Below are positions 16,238 to 25,554 of a DNA stretch of 64,000 nucleotides, one piece after another (positions within the stretch are counted from its first letter, which is position 1; the number at the start of each line of letters is the position of its first letter). The stretch comes from an uncultured Clostridia bacterium (GTDB taxonomy: Bacteria; Bacillota; Clostridia; Oscillospirales; Ruminococcaceae), in assembly GCA_946498095.1 (NCBI GenBank), contig CAMMMX010000008.1:1-64000 (forward strand), in the 5' to 3' direction. The notes under the pieces are model-generated. The model saw only the letters and a program-made list of their open reading frames with translations. It searched no databases and had not been told where the DNA came from. The translations under genes and the position numbers were made by a program.

Positions 16238-16929
16238 TGTAGCTCACCGACACCGAAATCTGTATTTTCCCATAAAATATCCAATCCTGGTACGGCCTCG
16301 AGGTGGCGGTAATTCTCATAGAACCAACGGATCAGCTTCTCGTCCCGATGGATAGGCGTGGTGTTTTCATTGAAAATATTGATGCAGCCATAGTCGAAGT
16401 GTTCCAGCAGCGTATCGATATCCCGGCGTATCATCTCCTGCGTCTGCCCTTCAATGCCCACCAGCAGGCAGACGGATTGAAAATATCGGCGGACTTCTTG
16501 CGGCGATTCGAAGGTAATCCCTTTTTTCAATACGTGGTTACGGAAATTATCGTCAAAAGTTTCGATGCCGCACTTGAAGATAACCGGGATGCCGAAATAT
16601 TCCTCCATTTCGTGCAGCCGTTCACGGTAATGCCAATGGCTTTCAAAAAAAAGCTGGCGGATCCTCCGAGACCGCACGACGTCACGGATCATGGACAGCG
16701 TCTGCGGCGGAAGCTCGAATACGCTGCCGGAATTGATGACTTCAAGCGCGCCAAACTCTCCCGTGACTTGGGAAAGGACTTGTGCGTTGAGGCAGTTGCA
16801 GGCATCTTGGTCCGGATCGTTGTCGTCAATGTAATCACAAAAGACGCATTTGCCCCAGAAGCAGGGCGCTCCTTTGAGCAGGACAATTTCCCGCTGCTTT
16901 TTTTGGGTGATTTTTCCATACCGGTTCAT
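16234..16929 (-). CDS. queL: Radical SAM protein, candidate queuine lyase QueL
   Basis: A 231-residue radical SAM enzyme. The cluster motif PCFWGKCVFCDY (residues ~22-33) has spacing CX4CX2C rather than the usual CX3CX2C. Later segments (VINSGSVFELPP, KCGIETFDDNFR, NIFNENTTPIHRDE) fit a partial TIM barrel. It overlaps queT by 4 nt. In Clostridioides difficile a radical SAM enzyme (QueL) turns salvaged queuine back into preQ1 alongside QueT-type transport. The name here is inferred mainly from operon context, so another radical SAM reaction remains possible. Confidence 0.65.
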   Translation of the reverse strand: MNRYGKITQKKQREIVLLKGAPCFWGKCVFCDYIDDNDPDQDACNCLNAQVLSQVTGEFGALEVINSGSVFELPPQTLSMIRDVVRSRRIRQLFFESHWHYRERLHEMEEYFGIPVIFKCGIETFDDNFRNHVLKKGITFESPQEVRRYFQSVCLLVGIEGQTQEMIRRDIDTLLEHFDYGCINIFNENTTPIHRDEKLIRWFYENYRHLEAVPGLDILWENTDFGVGELQ

Positions 16930-16981
16930 TGAAAGTCTCCTTGTTTTTTATTTGCGAGATGGTTTTCAAGGACATCTCGTT

Positions 16982-17965
16982 TTAGCAATCGTTGGCCGCC
17001 CTCACTTTTTCAATCAGACGTTCCAGATCATCCATGGAGCTGAGCTGTCCGCAGTCGTGCCGGAAAGATGCCGCGCCATGGACACCGCGCAAGTACCAGG
17101 CCGCATGTTTGCGTGCCTCCCGCATGGCTCCATCTCCTTTGAGGTGGCAAATGAGAGAGACATGTTCTCGCATGACCGACAGCCGTTGCGCCAACGGCGG
17201 TTCCGGCTCCAGGACGCCGGTTCCCATATAGGTGCGGATCTGCCGGAACAACCAGGGACGGCCATAACTGCCACGTCCTGCCATGACAAGGTCACAGCCT
17301 GTTTCCTCGTACATTTTCTTGGCGGATAGGGCGTCGGTTACGTCGCCGTTGCCGATGACAGGGATCGAAACCGCTTCTTTGACAGCACGGATGATAGACC
17401 AGTCCGCCTTACCGCTATACATCTGCACCCTGGTGCGTCCATGCACAGTGAGCGCCGCCGCACCGCTTTGTTCCATTGCACGGGCGAATTCGACAGCGTT
17501 GAGATGCGCTTCGTCCCAGCCTTTGCGGAACTTAACGGTGACAGGCACATTGGAGACGCGGACGACCGCTTCGACGATCCGGCATGCCAGGGGAACGTCA
17601 AGCATCAAGGCGCATCCAGCACCGTTTCCAGCGACTTTAGGGACAGGGCATCCCATGTTGAGGTCGATGATGTCGGGGCGGTAGCGCAGCGCAATTTCTG
17701 CAGCGCGCGCCAAGAAGGAAGGATCGTCGCCAAATAGCTGGACAGCCATGGGACGTTCGTTGTCAGTGACTTGCAAAAGTTCAGCGCTTTTACGGTCGCT
17801 GTAGCACAGCCCTTTGGCGCTTGCCAATTCCCCGACGACATAAGCCGCGCCGAAGCGTTTACACATCAGCCGGTATGCGGTGTCTGCTACCGATGCCATC
17901 GGTGCAAGTGCTGCCGTTTTTTCGATACGGACAGTTCCGATTTGTACGCAGGGGATAGGCGGCAT
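16982..17965 (-). CDS. dusB: tRNA-dihydrouridine synthase
   Basis: A flavoenzyme of 327 residues that reduces specific uridines in tRNA. It shows the FMN-binding start APMASVADTAYRLMCKR, the catalytic-Cys motif NMGCPVPKVAGNGAGCAL, the substrate segment VKFRKGWD, and the phosphate-binding motifs IPVIGNGDV and VMAGRGSYGRPW. It lies 52 nt before the queL-queT pair on the same strand, so all three tRNA-modification genes may be co-transcribed. The gap holds a CGAGATG/CATCTCG hairpin without a U-run on this strand. Confidence 0.94.
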   Translation of the reverse strand: MPPIPCVQIGTVRIEKTAALAPMASVADTAYRLMCKRFGAAYVVGELASAKGLCYSDRKSAELLQVTDNERPMAVQLFGDDPSFLARAAEIALRYRPDIIDLNMGCPVPKVAGNGAGCALMLDVPLACRIVEAVVRVSNVPVTVKFRKGWDEAHLNAVEFARAMEQSGAAALTVHGRTRVQMYSGKADWSIIRAVKEAVSIPVIGNGDVTDALSAKKMYEETGCDLVMAGRGSYGRPWLFRQIRTYMGTGVLEPEPPLAQRLSVMREHVSLICHLKGDGAMREARKHAAWYLRGVHGAASFRHDCGQLSSMDDLERLIEKVRAANDC

Positions 17966-18175
17966 GGTTTCGGTTCCTCCGGAAAATGGGATTTTGTCCC
18001 GTCCGACGTGCAGGCTATGCGCTCAGGCGGCGACACAATTTTTTTTATTATACCACATATCGAGAGGAGAGGCAAACCATGCAGTTGTGCTGCTTGAAAA
18101 ACAGATGAACGATACCTGGTCGAGATGCGAGCGTTACAAGTGAAAAAGGAATTCGCCCCATGTAAAGAAAAATAC

Positions 18176-18204
18176 TTGACATCGTAGGTGGCATGTGGTA
18201 AAAT
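18176..18204 (+). promoter_or_regulatory. Promoter of the ylxM-ffh operon
   Basis: TTGACA (18176-18181), 17 nt, TAAAAT (18199-18204), 41 nt before ylxM. Confidence 0.75.
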
Positions 18205-18244
18205 ACCGTATGTAAAGGAAAAAGCTTTACAGGAGGTGCGGGCA

Positions 18245-18628
18245 ATGGCCATCTATGAAAAGGATTTGCGTATGTCCGTGCTGCTAGATCTGTATGGTAG
18301 TGTTCTGACGGATAAACAGCGGGACGTTATTGAGCTGTACTACAACGAGGATCTGTCGCTTGCGGAAATCGCCGAACATGAGAAGATCAGCCGTCAGGGT
18401 GTGCGGGACAGCATTAAGCATGCAGAGCAGACGTTGCTTGATATGGACAGCTGTATGCATTTGAGCGAAAAGTTCGGTCAAGTGTCCGGAGAACTTTCCG
18501 AAATTCGGCGGCTAGTCGATGAAATTTACGCCGGAGAACGGCGTTACGGCTATTCTGCCGATGTAGCGGCAAGGCTGCGGAAAATCTTGGAGTGTGCGGA
18601 TAGGGCTGGCGAGATTTTATACGAGTAA
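18245..18628 (+). CDS. ylxM: YlxM family DNA-binding protein
   Basis: A 127-residue helix-turn-helix protein typically encoded just before ffh in Firmicutes and linked to regulation of the SRP pathway. The HTH resembles sigma region 4: LTDKQRDVIELYYNEDLSL then EIAEHEKISRQGVRDSI. AGGAGG is 8 nt before the ATG at 18245; an earlier in-frame position lacks an SD. It is the first gene of the SRP/ribosome-maturation operon. Confidence 0.9.
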   Translation: MAIYEKDLRMSVLLDLYGSVLTDKQRDVIELYYNEDLSLAEIAEHEKISRQGVRDSIKHAEQTLLDMDSCMHLSEKFGQVSGELSEIRRLVDEIYAGERRYGYSADVAARLRKILECADRAGEILYE

Positions 18629-18715
18629 TATGAAGCGGTTCGGCGCCGGCGTGTGGCTGGTGCGGACCGTGTGACAGATAGATGCCCCCGCTTAGGGGGA
18701 TTGGAGGTACGTGAC

Positions 18716-20065
18716 GTGGCATTTGAGGGACTTTCCGACAAGCTCGGTGCCGTATTTAAAAAGCTAAAATCGCGTGGAAAGCTCAGCGAGGCGGACGTCA
18801 AGGCCGCGATGCGCGAAGTGAAGTTGGCGCTGTTGGAAGCAGATGTCAACTATAAGGTTGTCAAGGATTTTATTGGCAGGGTCAGTGAGCGTGCGGTCGG
18901 TTCCGGTGTGCTGGAAAGCCTTACACCTGCGCAACAGGTCATTAAGATTGTCCATGAAGAGCTTATCGCCTTGATGGGAAACGAGAACAGCCGTATCAAT
19001 TTCCCTTCCAAGCCACCGTGCATCATCATGATGTGCGGCTTGCAGGGCGCTGGTAAGACGACTTACTGCGCAAAGCTGGGCAAGTACTTCAAGTCACAGG
19101 GGCGCCGGCCGATGCTCGTGGCTTGTGACGTGTACCGTCCGGCGGCAATCAACCAGCTCCAGGTCGTGGGTGAACAAGCCGGCGTGCAAGTGTTTGAACG
19201 CGGTACGCAGGATCCGGTCAAGACGGCGGCGGAGGCGGTGCGTCATGCCAAGGACTACGGCAATGACGTCGTCATTATTGACACAGCGGGACGTTTGCAT
19301 ATCGATGAGGATATGATGGATGAGCTCAAGCGCCTCAAGGAGCAGGTGGAGCCCGATGAGATCCTGCTAGTTGTCGATGCCATGATCGGGCAGGACTCCG
19401 TTAACGTAGCCAAGAGCTTTAACGAGGCGTTGGAAATCGACGGTGTTGTGCTGACCAAGCTGGACGGCGACACCCGTGGCGGCGCGGCGCTGAGCGTCCT
19501 GGCGGTGACGGGTAAGCCGATCAAGTTCGCCGGTACCGGCGAAAAGCTCGACGAATTCGAGCCGTTCCATCCCGAGCGGATGGCGTCGCGTATTCTTGGA
19601 ATGGGAGACGTGCTGACCCTCATCGAGAAGGCGCAGGAGCAGTTCGACGAAAAGGAAGCCTTGAAGCTGTCCAAAAAGCTCAAGGAAAGCAGCTTCGATA
19701 TGAATGATTTGCTGGACCAGCTGAACCAAATGCAGAAGATGGGCAGCATGAAGCAAATTATATCGATGTTGCCAGGCGTCGGCAAACAAATCAAGGATGC
19801 TGATATTGACGAGAAGCAGCTCGATCGTACCAAGGCGATCATTTATTCAATGACTCGGGCGGAACGAGAGCAACCATCGATCATAAATCCCAGCCGTAAG
19901 CGGCGTATCGCGGCGGGCTGCGGGATGAAGGTCGAGGACGTCAACCGCCTGCTGAAGCAATACGAGCAGATGCAGAAGATGATTAAACAGCTGGGAAAAA
20001 TGGGAAAAGGTGGAAAGCGCCGCAGGATGGCGTTGCCCGGACTCGGCGGTCAGATGCCGTTTTAA
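18716..20065 (+). CDS. ffh: Signal recognition particle protein Ffh
   Basis: The SRP GTPase that binds 4.5S RNA and signal sequences. It has 449 residues from a GTG preceded by GGAGG at 8 nt. The N domain is followed by the G domain with GLQGAGKTT (G1), DVYRPAAINQL, DTAGRLHID (G3) and LTKLDGDTRGGA (G4). The C-terminal methionine-rich M domain carries SMTRAEREQPS and many Met-Gln clusters. The GTG start gives the standard N-terminus AFEGLSDKLG; an upstream in-frame region is not needed. Confidence 0.97.
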   Translation: MAFEGLSDKLGAVFKKLKSRGKLSEADVKAAMREVKLALLEADVNYKVVKDFIGRVSERAVGSGVLESLTPAQQVIKIVHEELIALMGNENSRINFPSKPPCIIMMCGLQGAGKTTYCAKLGKYFKSQGRRPMLVACDVYRPAAINQLQVVGEQAGVQVFERGTQDPVKTAAEAVRHAKDYGNDVVIIDTAGRLHIDEDMMDELKRLKEQVEPDEILLVVDAMIGQDSVNVAKSFNEALEIDGVVLTKLDGDTRGGAALSVLAVTGKPIKFAGTGEKLDEFEPFHPERMASRILGMGDVLTLIEKAQEQFDEKEALKLSKKLKESSFDMNDLLDQLNQMQKMGSMKQIISMLPGVGKQIKDADIDEKQLDRTKAIIYSMTRAEREQPSIINPSRKRRIAAGCGMKVEDVNRLLKQYEQMQKMIKQLGKMGKGGKRRRMALPGLGGQMPF

Positions 20066-20206
20066 ATCGTGCTCCGGCTAATTTGTGTAGATAGGAATGA
20101 ACTTGAAAAAAGGCGTGATGACAGGAAACTGTTACAATGGCTTCCCACATGCTCTTTTCAATGTTCTTTCACTATAGATGATCCCGGTTAAGGGAGGTGA
20201 AAGAAG

Positions 20207-20449
20207 ATGGCAGTCAAAATCAGACTGAGAAGAATGGGTGCGAAGAAAGCTCCGTTCTACAGAATCGTTGTTGCGGATTCCAGATATCCCAGGGACGGCA
20301 GGTTCATTGAGGAAATCGGTACCTACGATCCGACAAAGAGCCCTGCGGCTATCAATATTGATACTGAGAAGGCGAAGAAGTGGATCGCCAGCGGTGCGCA
20401 GCCGACCGATACGGTTAAGGTTCTGCTGAAAAAGTGCGAGGCAGAATAA
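20207..20449 (+). CDS. rpsP: 30S ribosomal protein S16
   Basis: 80 residues with the S16 hallmark start [20 protein letters not shown] and the central region [18 protein letters not shown] precedes the ATG. It sits between ffh and khpA, as in many Firmicutes. Confidence 0.98.
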   Translation: MAVKIRLRRMGAKKAPFYRIVVADSRYPRDGRFIEEIGTYDPTKSPAAINIDTEKAKKWIASGAQPTDTVKVLLKKCEAE

Positions 20450-20529
20450 GCCTTAGTCACAGGGCGGCCTGTGCATAAGTCCGGAAGTTCCGGCAGTTTC
20501 CGCTGGCCGCCGCCTGGATAACGCCCCTT

Positions 20530-20560
20530 CGTTTGGAACAGGTGTAGCCTGTTCCAAACG
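20530..20560 (+). other. Perfect 13-bp hairpin between rpsP and khpA
   Basis: CGTTTGGAACAGG (20530-20542), loop TGTAG, CCTGTTCCAAACG (20548-20560), with no U-run. The 181-nt gap also has a CACGG/CCGTG stem near 20590. It may mark an RNA-processing or stabilising site within the operon, or a regulatory leader for khpA-rimM-trmD. Confidence 0.55.
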
Positions 20561-20630
20561 TGGTGGTGTACGGCCTTGAAACGATGCCGACACGGATTTC
20601 CGTGCTGCGTCAAGAAAGGAAGACAAAGCG

Positions 20631-20864
20631 ATGAAGGACCTTTTGAAAGCGATCGCTGCGGGTCTTGTCGAGGATAAGGATGCAGTCGAGGTCAGCCAAT
20701 CTGAGCCGGACGAGGACGGCGTTGTTATCTATACCCTGCATGTTGCCCCTGCCGATATGGGTAGAGTGATCGGTAAACAGGGCAGGATTGCTAAAGCGAT
20801 CCGTACGGTCATGCGTGCAGGTGCGAACAAGACCAATCAAAAAATTGTCGTCAACATCGACTAG
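20631..20864 (+). CDS. khpA: KH-domain RNA-binding protein KhpA (YlqC)
   Basis: A 77-residue single KH domain with the GXXG loop GKQG in MGRVIGKQGRIAKAIRTVMR. KhpA works with KhpB/Jag as an RNA chaperone affecting cell division and envelope genes. It has an AAGGAAG-type SD. The rpsP-khpA-rimM-trmD order is widely conserved. Confidence 0.95.
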   Translation: MKDLLKAIAAGLVEDKDAVEVSQSEPDEDGVVIYTLHVAPADMGRVIGKQGRIAKAIRTVMRAGANKTNQKIVVNID

Positions 20865-21000
20865 ATGTTTTACGACTCCCTTTCAGGCAAGATGTTATGC
20901 GAAAGACGGATAACACCTTGCTTTTTTGTAGGGGGATTTTGTGGGCAGTCACGATATATGATGCTGTGGACAGATGCTGGTAACGAGACGGAGGTACAGG

Positions 21001-21519
21001 ATGAAGAAAGCATTTCTGGAAGTAGGAAAAATTGTATCGACGCACGGCGTGCAGGGTGAGGTGCGTGTCCAGCCGTGGTGTGATAGCACCGACTTCCTCT
21101 GCCAGTTTGATACGTTGTACATGGATCGTTTGGGGAACTCCGCGGCTGATGTCATTCGTGCGCGTCCGCACGGCAATGTTGTCGTCATGAAGCTGAAGGG
21201 GATCGACTCGATGGACGAAGCGGCGACCCTGCGAGGCAAGCTGCTGTATATCAGCCGCGAGGATGTGAGGCTGGATGAGGGAGCCTACTTTGTCCAGGAT
21301 CTGCTCGGGATGCAGGTTTTGGACGCCGATACCGGTGAGATCTACGGCGTCGTTGACGATGTCTCGGAAACTGGCGCCAACGACGTCTATCATATCTGCT
21401 TCCCTGACGGTACGGTACATTATATCCCTGCCATCCCGGATGTTGTGACGGAAGTCGACGTCGATGCGCAGGTGATGCGGATTCGGCCGTTGAAAGGGTT
21501 GTTTGACGATGCGGATTGA
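21001..21519 (+). CDS. rimM: Ribosome maturation factor RimM
   Basis: 172 residues. The N-terminal RimM barrel begins [16 protein letters not shown] and the C-terminal PRC barrel contains [19 protein letters not shown]. It binds S19 during assembly of the 30S head. The ATG at 21001 has GGAGG 6 nt upstream. It overlaps trmD by 11 nt. Confidence 0.95.
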   Translation: MKKAFLEVGKIVSTHGVQGEVRVQPWCDSTDFLCQFDTLYMDRLGNSAADVIRARPHGNVVVMKLKGIDSMDEAATLRGKLLYISREDVRLDEGAYFVQDLLGMQVLDADTGEIYGVVDDVSETGANDVYHICFPDGTVHYIPAIPDVVTEVDVDAQVMRIRPLKGLFDDAD

Positions 21520-22279
21520 TATTGCTACACTGTTCCCTGAGATGTGTGAACACGTCCTCTCCGAGAGCATACTCGGCCGTGCGCGGCAGCGAGATCTTCT
21601 TGAGATCCATTGCCATAACATCCGTGACTATACGACTGATAAGCATAACCGTGTGGACGATTCTCCCTACGGCGGCGGCATGGGGATGGTTTTGCAGCCC
21701 GATCCGATTTACCGCTGCTATGAGGCGATTTGCAGCCAGACCGGCGGGCGGCCGTATACGGTCTATCTGTCCCCACAGGGACAAGTGCTGACACAGCAGC
21801 ATTGTGTCGAACTTTCGGGCTATAGAAACCTTTTGTTGCTCTGTGGGCATTATGAGGGTGTTGACGAACGTGTGCTGGAAGAGGTTGTAGACGCAGAAAT
21901 ATCCATTGGAGACTATGTCCTGACCGGCGGGGAGCTGCCTGCTTTGGTGCTGATAGACGCGGTTGCACGGATGGTGGAGGGCGTGCTGCCCGACCCTTCC
22001 TGCTATGAGGAGGAAAGCCATTTTTCCGGACTTCTGGAATATCCGCAGTACACCCGCCCGCAAACGTGGCACGGACGGACTGTCCCTTCGGTGCTACTAT
22101 CGGGGCATCACGACCGGATTGGGCAATGGCGGAGAGAACAAAGTTTGCTACGGACAGCAGACAAGCGCCCGGATTTGCTGCGGGCGGCGCTGGTACGAGG
22201 GGATATCTCTGCGCACGAAGCAGCTCGGGGGCAGATAGGTGCGAGGTTGTCCGCTCATGACGGGGTAGAGGAAGATTAA
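21509..22279 (+). CDS. trmD: tRNA (guanine-N1)-methyltransferase TrmD
   Basis: Methylates G37 of tRNAs reading CNN and related codons to prevent frameshifting. It has 256 residues and the knotted SPOUT-fold motifs: [39 protein letters not shown] and [17 protein letters not shown]. The ATG at 21509 lies inside the end of rimM, with AAAGGG about 10 nt upstream. The C-terminal ~30 residues appear more variable than usual. Confidence 0.97.
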   Translation: MRIDIATLFPEMCEHVLSESILGRARQRDLLEIHCHNIRDYTTDKHNRVDDSPYGGGMGMVLQPDPIYRCYEAICSQTGGRPYTVYLSPQGQVLTQQHCVELSGYRNLLLLCGHYEGVDERVLEEVVDAEISIGDYVLTGGELPALVLIDAVARMVEGVLPDPSCYEEESHFSGLLEYPQYTRPQTWHGRTVPSVLLSGHHDRIGQWRREQSLLRTADKRPDLLRAALVRGDISAHEAARGQIGARLSAHDGVEED

Positions 22280-22416
22280 ACAATGCTTTTCGTCAAAGTG
22301 CCGATTTTGTGGAATGTTTTATAGTGATGTTGCACAAAGAAACACGCGATTTTTTCCGTACAATCTTGAAAAAAGCAGAAATTATTCTCCTTTCGAGAAA
22401 AATCGCATAATATAAG

Positions 22417-22444
22417 TTGACGGGAAGTTGATTTGTGTTATAAT
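22417..22444 (+). promoter_or_regulatory. Promoter of the HPr gene
   Basis: TTGACG (22417-22422), 16 nt, TATAAT (22439-22444) with TG extension. The leader then forms AAGC-GAGGG/CCCTC-GCTT, a hairpin at about 22458-22496, before the SD. Confidence 0.7.
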
Positions 22445-22535
22445 ACCTATAAGAGAAGTTGTAAGCCAGAGGGTATTTTTGTCCCTCCTGCTTAACGTAG
22501 AAAAACACGATTACAATTGGTAGGAGAGAATCGAA

Positions 22536-22802
22536 ATGTTTGTGAAAGAAGTTATGGTTCAGAATCAGGTCGGCTTGCATGCGCGTCCGGCGACTTTCTT
22601 TATCCAGAAGGCGAATGAATACAAGTCCTCTGTCTGGGTTGAAAAGGAGGACCGCCGCGTCAATGCAAAGAGCTTGCTGGGCGTTTTGTCGTTAGGCATT
22701 GTTGGCGGAACAAAAATCCGTATCATCGCTGACGGAGCAGATGAGCAGGCGGCTGTCGACAGCTTGGTTGCTTTGGTCGATTCCGGCTTCAGCGAGCAGT
22801 AA
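22536..22802 (+). CDS. ptsH: Phosphocarrier protein HPr
   Basis: An 88-residue HPr with the phosphorylatable His15 in GLHARPA and the regulatory Ser46 in NAKSLLGVLSLGI. It relays phosphate from enzyme I in the PTS; when phosphorylated on Ser46 by HPr kinase (hprK at 44.9 kb here) it serves CcpA-dependent catabolite control. The presence of His15 argues against the HPr paralogue Crh. It is monocistronic, with its own promoter and a downstream terminator. No ptsI lies beside it. Confidence 0.92.
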   Translation: MFVKEVMVQNQVGLHARPATFFIQKANEYKSSVWVEKEDRRVNAKSLLGVLSLGIVGGTKIRIIADGADEQAAVDSLVALVDSGFSEQ

Positions 22803-22898
22803 AGTAAAAATACATCTTTTACAGTCTCAGTTTACTTTGGATCGTTTTGGATAGCAGGCCGTAAAAGGCAGACAAGATTCTGGCTGGTACGGCAGTGT

Positions 22899-22948
22899 AA
22901 AGGCAGATACGGTTTTCATTTTGATGAATGCTGTTTCTGCCTTTTCTT
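22899..22948 (+). terminator. Terminator after ptsH
   Basis: AAAGGCAGA (22899-22907) pairs with TCTGCCTTT (22936-22944), then TCTT; the loop is long (28 nt). Confidence 0.6.
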
Positions 22949-22978
22949 ATCCTGAAAGTTTGATTGGAGGGACATCCC

Positions 22979-24826
22979 CTGAACACCGATAACCCTAGAA
23001 TTGACTACCTGCGCGACAAGGCGCACAAACTGACGCAAGCACCGGGTGTCTACCTTATGAAGGATAAAACGGGAAAAATTATTTATGTAGGGAAAGCGAA
23101 AATCCTAAAGAATCGTGTCAGCAGCTATTTCCGTGAAAATCTCAATGCAGTGGAAAAAGTGCATAAGATGGTGGAGCATGTCCATGATTTTGACTTTATC
23201 GTGACCGATACGGAGTTCGAAGCGCTTGTGCTGGAATGCAGCCTGATTAAGCAGTACAATCCGAAATATAATATTCTGTTGAAGGACGGGAAAGGATACC
23301 ACTATATCCAGGTGACCAACGAGCCGTTCCCACGTATCCGCGCCGCGCGGCAAAAGGTGGGAGACGATACCTTTATCGGTCCGTTTACCAGTTCCTTTTC
23401 CGTCCAGCAGTCGGTGGACGAGGCGGTGAAGGTGTTCAAGCTGCCTACCTGTAATCGGAAGTTTCCGCAGGAGTTTAAAAAAGGGCGTCCCTGCCTCAAC
23501 TACCATATCAAGCAATGTATGGGGCTTTGCCGCGGACGTGTCAGCGAGAAGGAATACCGGGCGCTGATTGACCAGGCAATTTCTTACATCCGTAATGGAT
23601 CGGAGGATTCTGTCCGGAACATGACCGCTGAAATGGAACAGGCTGCCGAAAACCTGGATTTTGAACGTGCTGCGTTGCTTCGTGACCGTATCCGTGCGGT
23701 GCAACGGATTGGTCAGAACCAGAAAATCATTCGTGACGGCGCAGTCAATCAGGATGTCATCGGGTTGGCACACAACGGCAGTGCGGCATGTATTTCGGTA
23801 CTCAAGTACCGGGAGGGGCGGCTGTACGACAAGGATGACGTTATTGTGGAAGAAGCTTTTGATCACGCCAAGTTACGGTCGGACTTTCTTTTGCAGTACT
23901 ACGGCGCCTGTATTGCCGATATCCCAAGGCAAATCAGCATAGACGGGGAGTGCGAGGATTTTGAGTTGGTGGCGCGGTATTTGCGGGAAAAGTCGGGGCA
24001 TGCGGTTCAGCTGACCATTCCGCAGCGAGGAGAGGGGGTACAGCTTGTCCAGATGGCGATCCGTAACGCTGGCGACCATTTGTCCTATGTGGTGGGGCGT
24101 ACCGGACGGGAGATCTCCGCGCTGGATGAACTGGGGCGAATCCTGGGTTTGCCCTCACCGCCGCTATACATTGAAGCATACGATATTTCCAACCTGGGAG
24201 ATACGGCCATAGTTGGCGGTATGGTCGTATTTGAGAACGGGAGGCCGCTCAAGGCGGCGTATAAGCGCTTTTCCATCAAAGAAGCGGACGGACAGAACGA
24301 CTATGGAGCAATGCAGGAGATGCTGCGCAGGCGCTTTTTGCGCTATCAGGAAAATCCGGAAGGAACGGACGCCTATTTTCTGCGTCTACCTGATCTCATC
24401 TTGCTCGACGGCGGCAAGGGGCATGTCGCTGTTATACGAACCCTGCTGTCGGGGATGGGGATTGACGTGCCGGTATTCGGGATGGTCAAGGACGACAGGC
24501 ACCGTACCCGTGCGATTGCGCAGGATGGTGGAGAGATTAGCATCAACGCCAATCGCAACGCCTTTTCACTGGTGACGAAAATCCAGGATGAAGTGCACCG
24601 TTTTGCGATTTCTTACCAGCGCAATGTGCACAAAAAATCATCGTTTGAGATTGATCTCAAGACAGTCAAGGGGATCGGCGATAAAAAAGCCGTCAAGTTG
24701 CTGAAAACCTTCAAAACAAAAACGGCGATGAAGGCAGCGTCCCTGGAAGAGCTCAAGGCTTGTGCGGGGTTGACGCAGGAGGCTGCGCAGGCGCTATATG
24801 ATTTTATTCAGAACAACTATGCATGA
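22979..24826 (+). CDS. uvrC: UvrABC excinuclease subunit C
   Basis: Makes both incisions in nucleotide-excision repair. Domains in order: GIY-YIG nuclease (PGVYLMKDKTGKIIYVGKAK, ~residues 20-39), a Cys-containing linker (CLNYHIKQCMGLCRG), a UVR motif (LDFERAALLRDRIRAV), the RNase H-like second nuclease (EAYDISNLGDTAIVGGMVVF) and helix-hairpin-helix repeats near the end. Start choice: CTG at 22979 has a perfect GGAGG 8 nt upstream and gives the family-like N-terminus NTDNPRIDYLRDKA. A TTG at 22964 contains that SD itself and has none of its own. Confidence 0.93.
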   Translation: MNTDNPRIDYLRDKAHKLTQAPGVYLMKDKTGKIIYVGKAKILKNRVSSYFRENLNAVEKVHKMVEHVHDFDFIVTDTEFEALVLECSLIKQYNPKYNILLKDGKGYHYIQVTNEPFPRIRAARQKVGDDTFIGPFTSSFSVQQSVDEAVKVFKLPTCNRKFPQEFKKGRPCLNYHIKQCMGLCRGRVSEKEYRALIDQAISYIRNGSEDSVRNMTAEMEQAAENLDFERAALLRDRIRAVQRIGQNQKIIRDGAVNQDVIGLAHNGSAACISVLKYREGRLYDKDDVIVEEAFDHAKLRSDFLLQYYGACIADIPRQISIDGECEDFELVARYLREKSGHAVQLTIPQRGEGVQLVQMAIRNAGDHLSYVVGRTGREISALDELGRILGLPSPPLYIEAYDISNLGDTAIVGGMVVFENGRPLKAAYKRFSIKEADGQNDYGAMQEMLRRRFLRYQENPEGTDAYFLRLPDLILLDGGKGHVAVIRTLLSGMGIDVPVFGMVKDDRHRTRAIAQDGGEISINANRNAFSLVTKIQDEVHRFAISYQRNVHKKSSFEIDLKTVKGIGDKKAVKLLKTFKTKTAMKAASLEELKACAGLTQEAAQALYDFIQNNYA

Positions 24827-24876
24827 ACTGGCAATAGGATGCAGGCGGCTTTCATGTAAAAAAAGGTCGGCATGTC

Positions 24877-24905
24877 TGGACAATCCCTGGGGAATCTTAT
24901 ATAAT
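24877..24905 (+). promoter_or_regulatory. Promoter of rsmD
   Basis: TGGACA (24877-24882), 17 nt, TATAAT (24900-24905), 59 nt before rsmD. Confidence 0.65.
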
Positions 24906-24963
24906 AAGAAGTAAAGTGTCGATTTATGGGACTTTGGTCCTGTTCAGATAAAGGAGTACGCAC

Positions 24964-25515
24964 ATGCGGGTAATCACGGGTACGGCAAAGGGCAGGAAAC
25001 TGAAGACGGTAGAGGGAATGGACGTCCGCCCGACAGGGGATCGCGTTAAAGAGGCGGTGTTCAGCATTATTCAGTTTGAGATTGAGGGAGCACAGGTTCT
25101 TGATTTGTTCGCCGGCAGTGGACAGATGGGTATTGAGGCGCTTAGTCGCGGGGCACGGCATTGTGTGTTTGTCGATGCGTCGCACGCATCGCTGACGGTC
25201 GTTCGCGACAATTTGAAAAATGTGGGGTTGGCACAGAATGCTCGGGTAGCTGCGATGGATTATGTGGCGTTTTTGTCCTCGACCAAAGATTCCTTCGATA
25301 TCGCTTTTTTGGATCCACCCTACCATCAAGGAATGCTGGAAAAGGCGTTAGCTCTGCTTACCCCGAAGATGCGCGTGCATGGGAAAATTCTATGTGAACA
25401 TCCCAGGGATGAGGTGCTTCCCGAAACGGTTGACGGTTTTGTGCTGGCAAGGCAGTACCGGTATGGGAAGACTATGATCAGCCTGTACCAGAAAGCGCGG
25501 GACGGACAGGAGTAG
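24964..25515 (+). CDS. rsmD: 16S rRNA (guanine(966)-N2)-methyltransferase RsmD
   Basis: 183 residues with the SAM-binding motif VLDLFAGSGQMGIEALSRGA and the catalytic motif DPPY (FLDPPYHQGM). The N-terminal ITGTAKGRKLKT is characteristic. AAAGGAG precedes the ATG. It is followed by coaD, the usual partner in Firmicutes. Confidence 0.95.
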   Translation: MRVITGTAKGRKLKTVEGMDVRPTGDRVKEAVFSIIQFEIEGAQVLDLFAGSGQMGIEALSRGARHCVFVDASHASLTVVRDNLKNVGLAQNARVAAMDYVAFLSSTKDSFDIAFLDPPYHQGMLEKALALLTPKMRVHGKILCEHPRDEVLPETVDGFVLARQYRYGKTMISLYQKARDGQE

Positions 25516-25554
25516 GCGGTAGGAGCCAGTTTTTAGGAAGAAGGATTGGGATCA

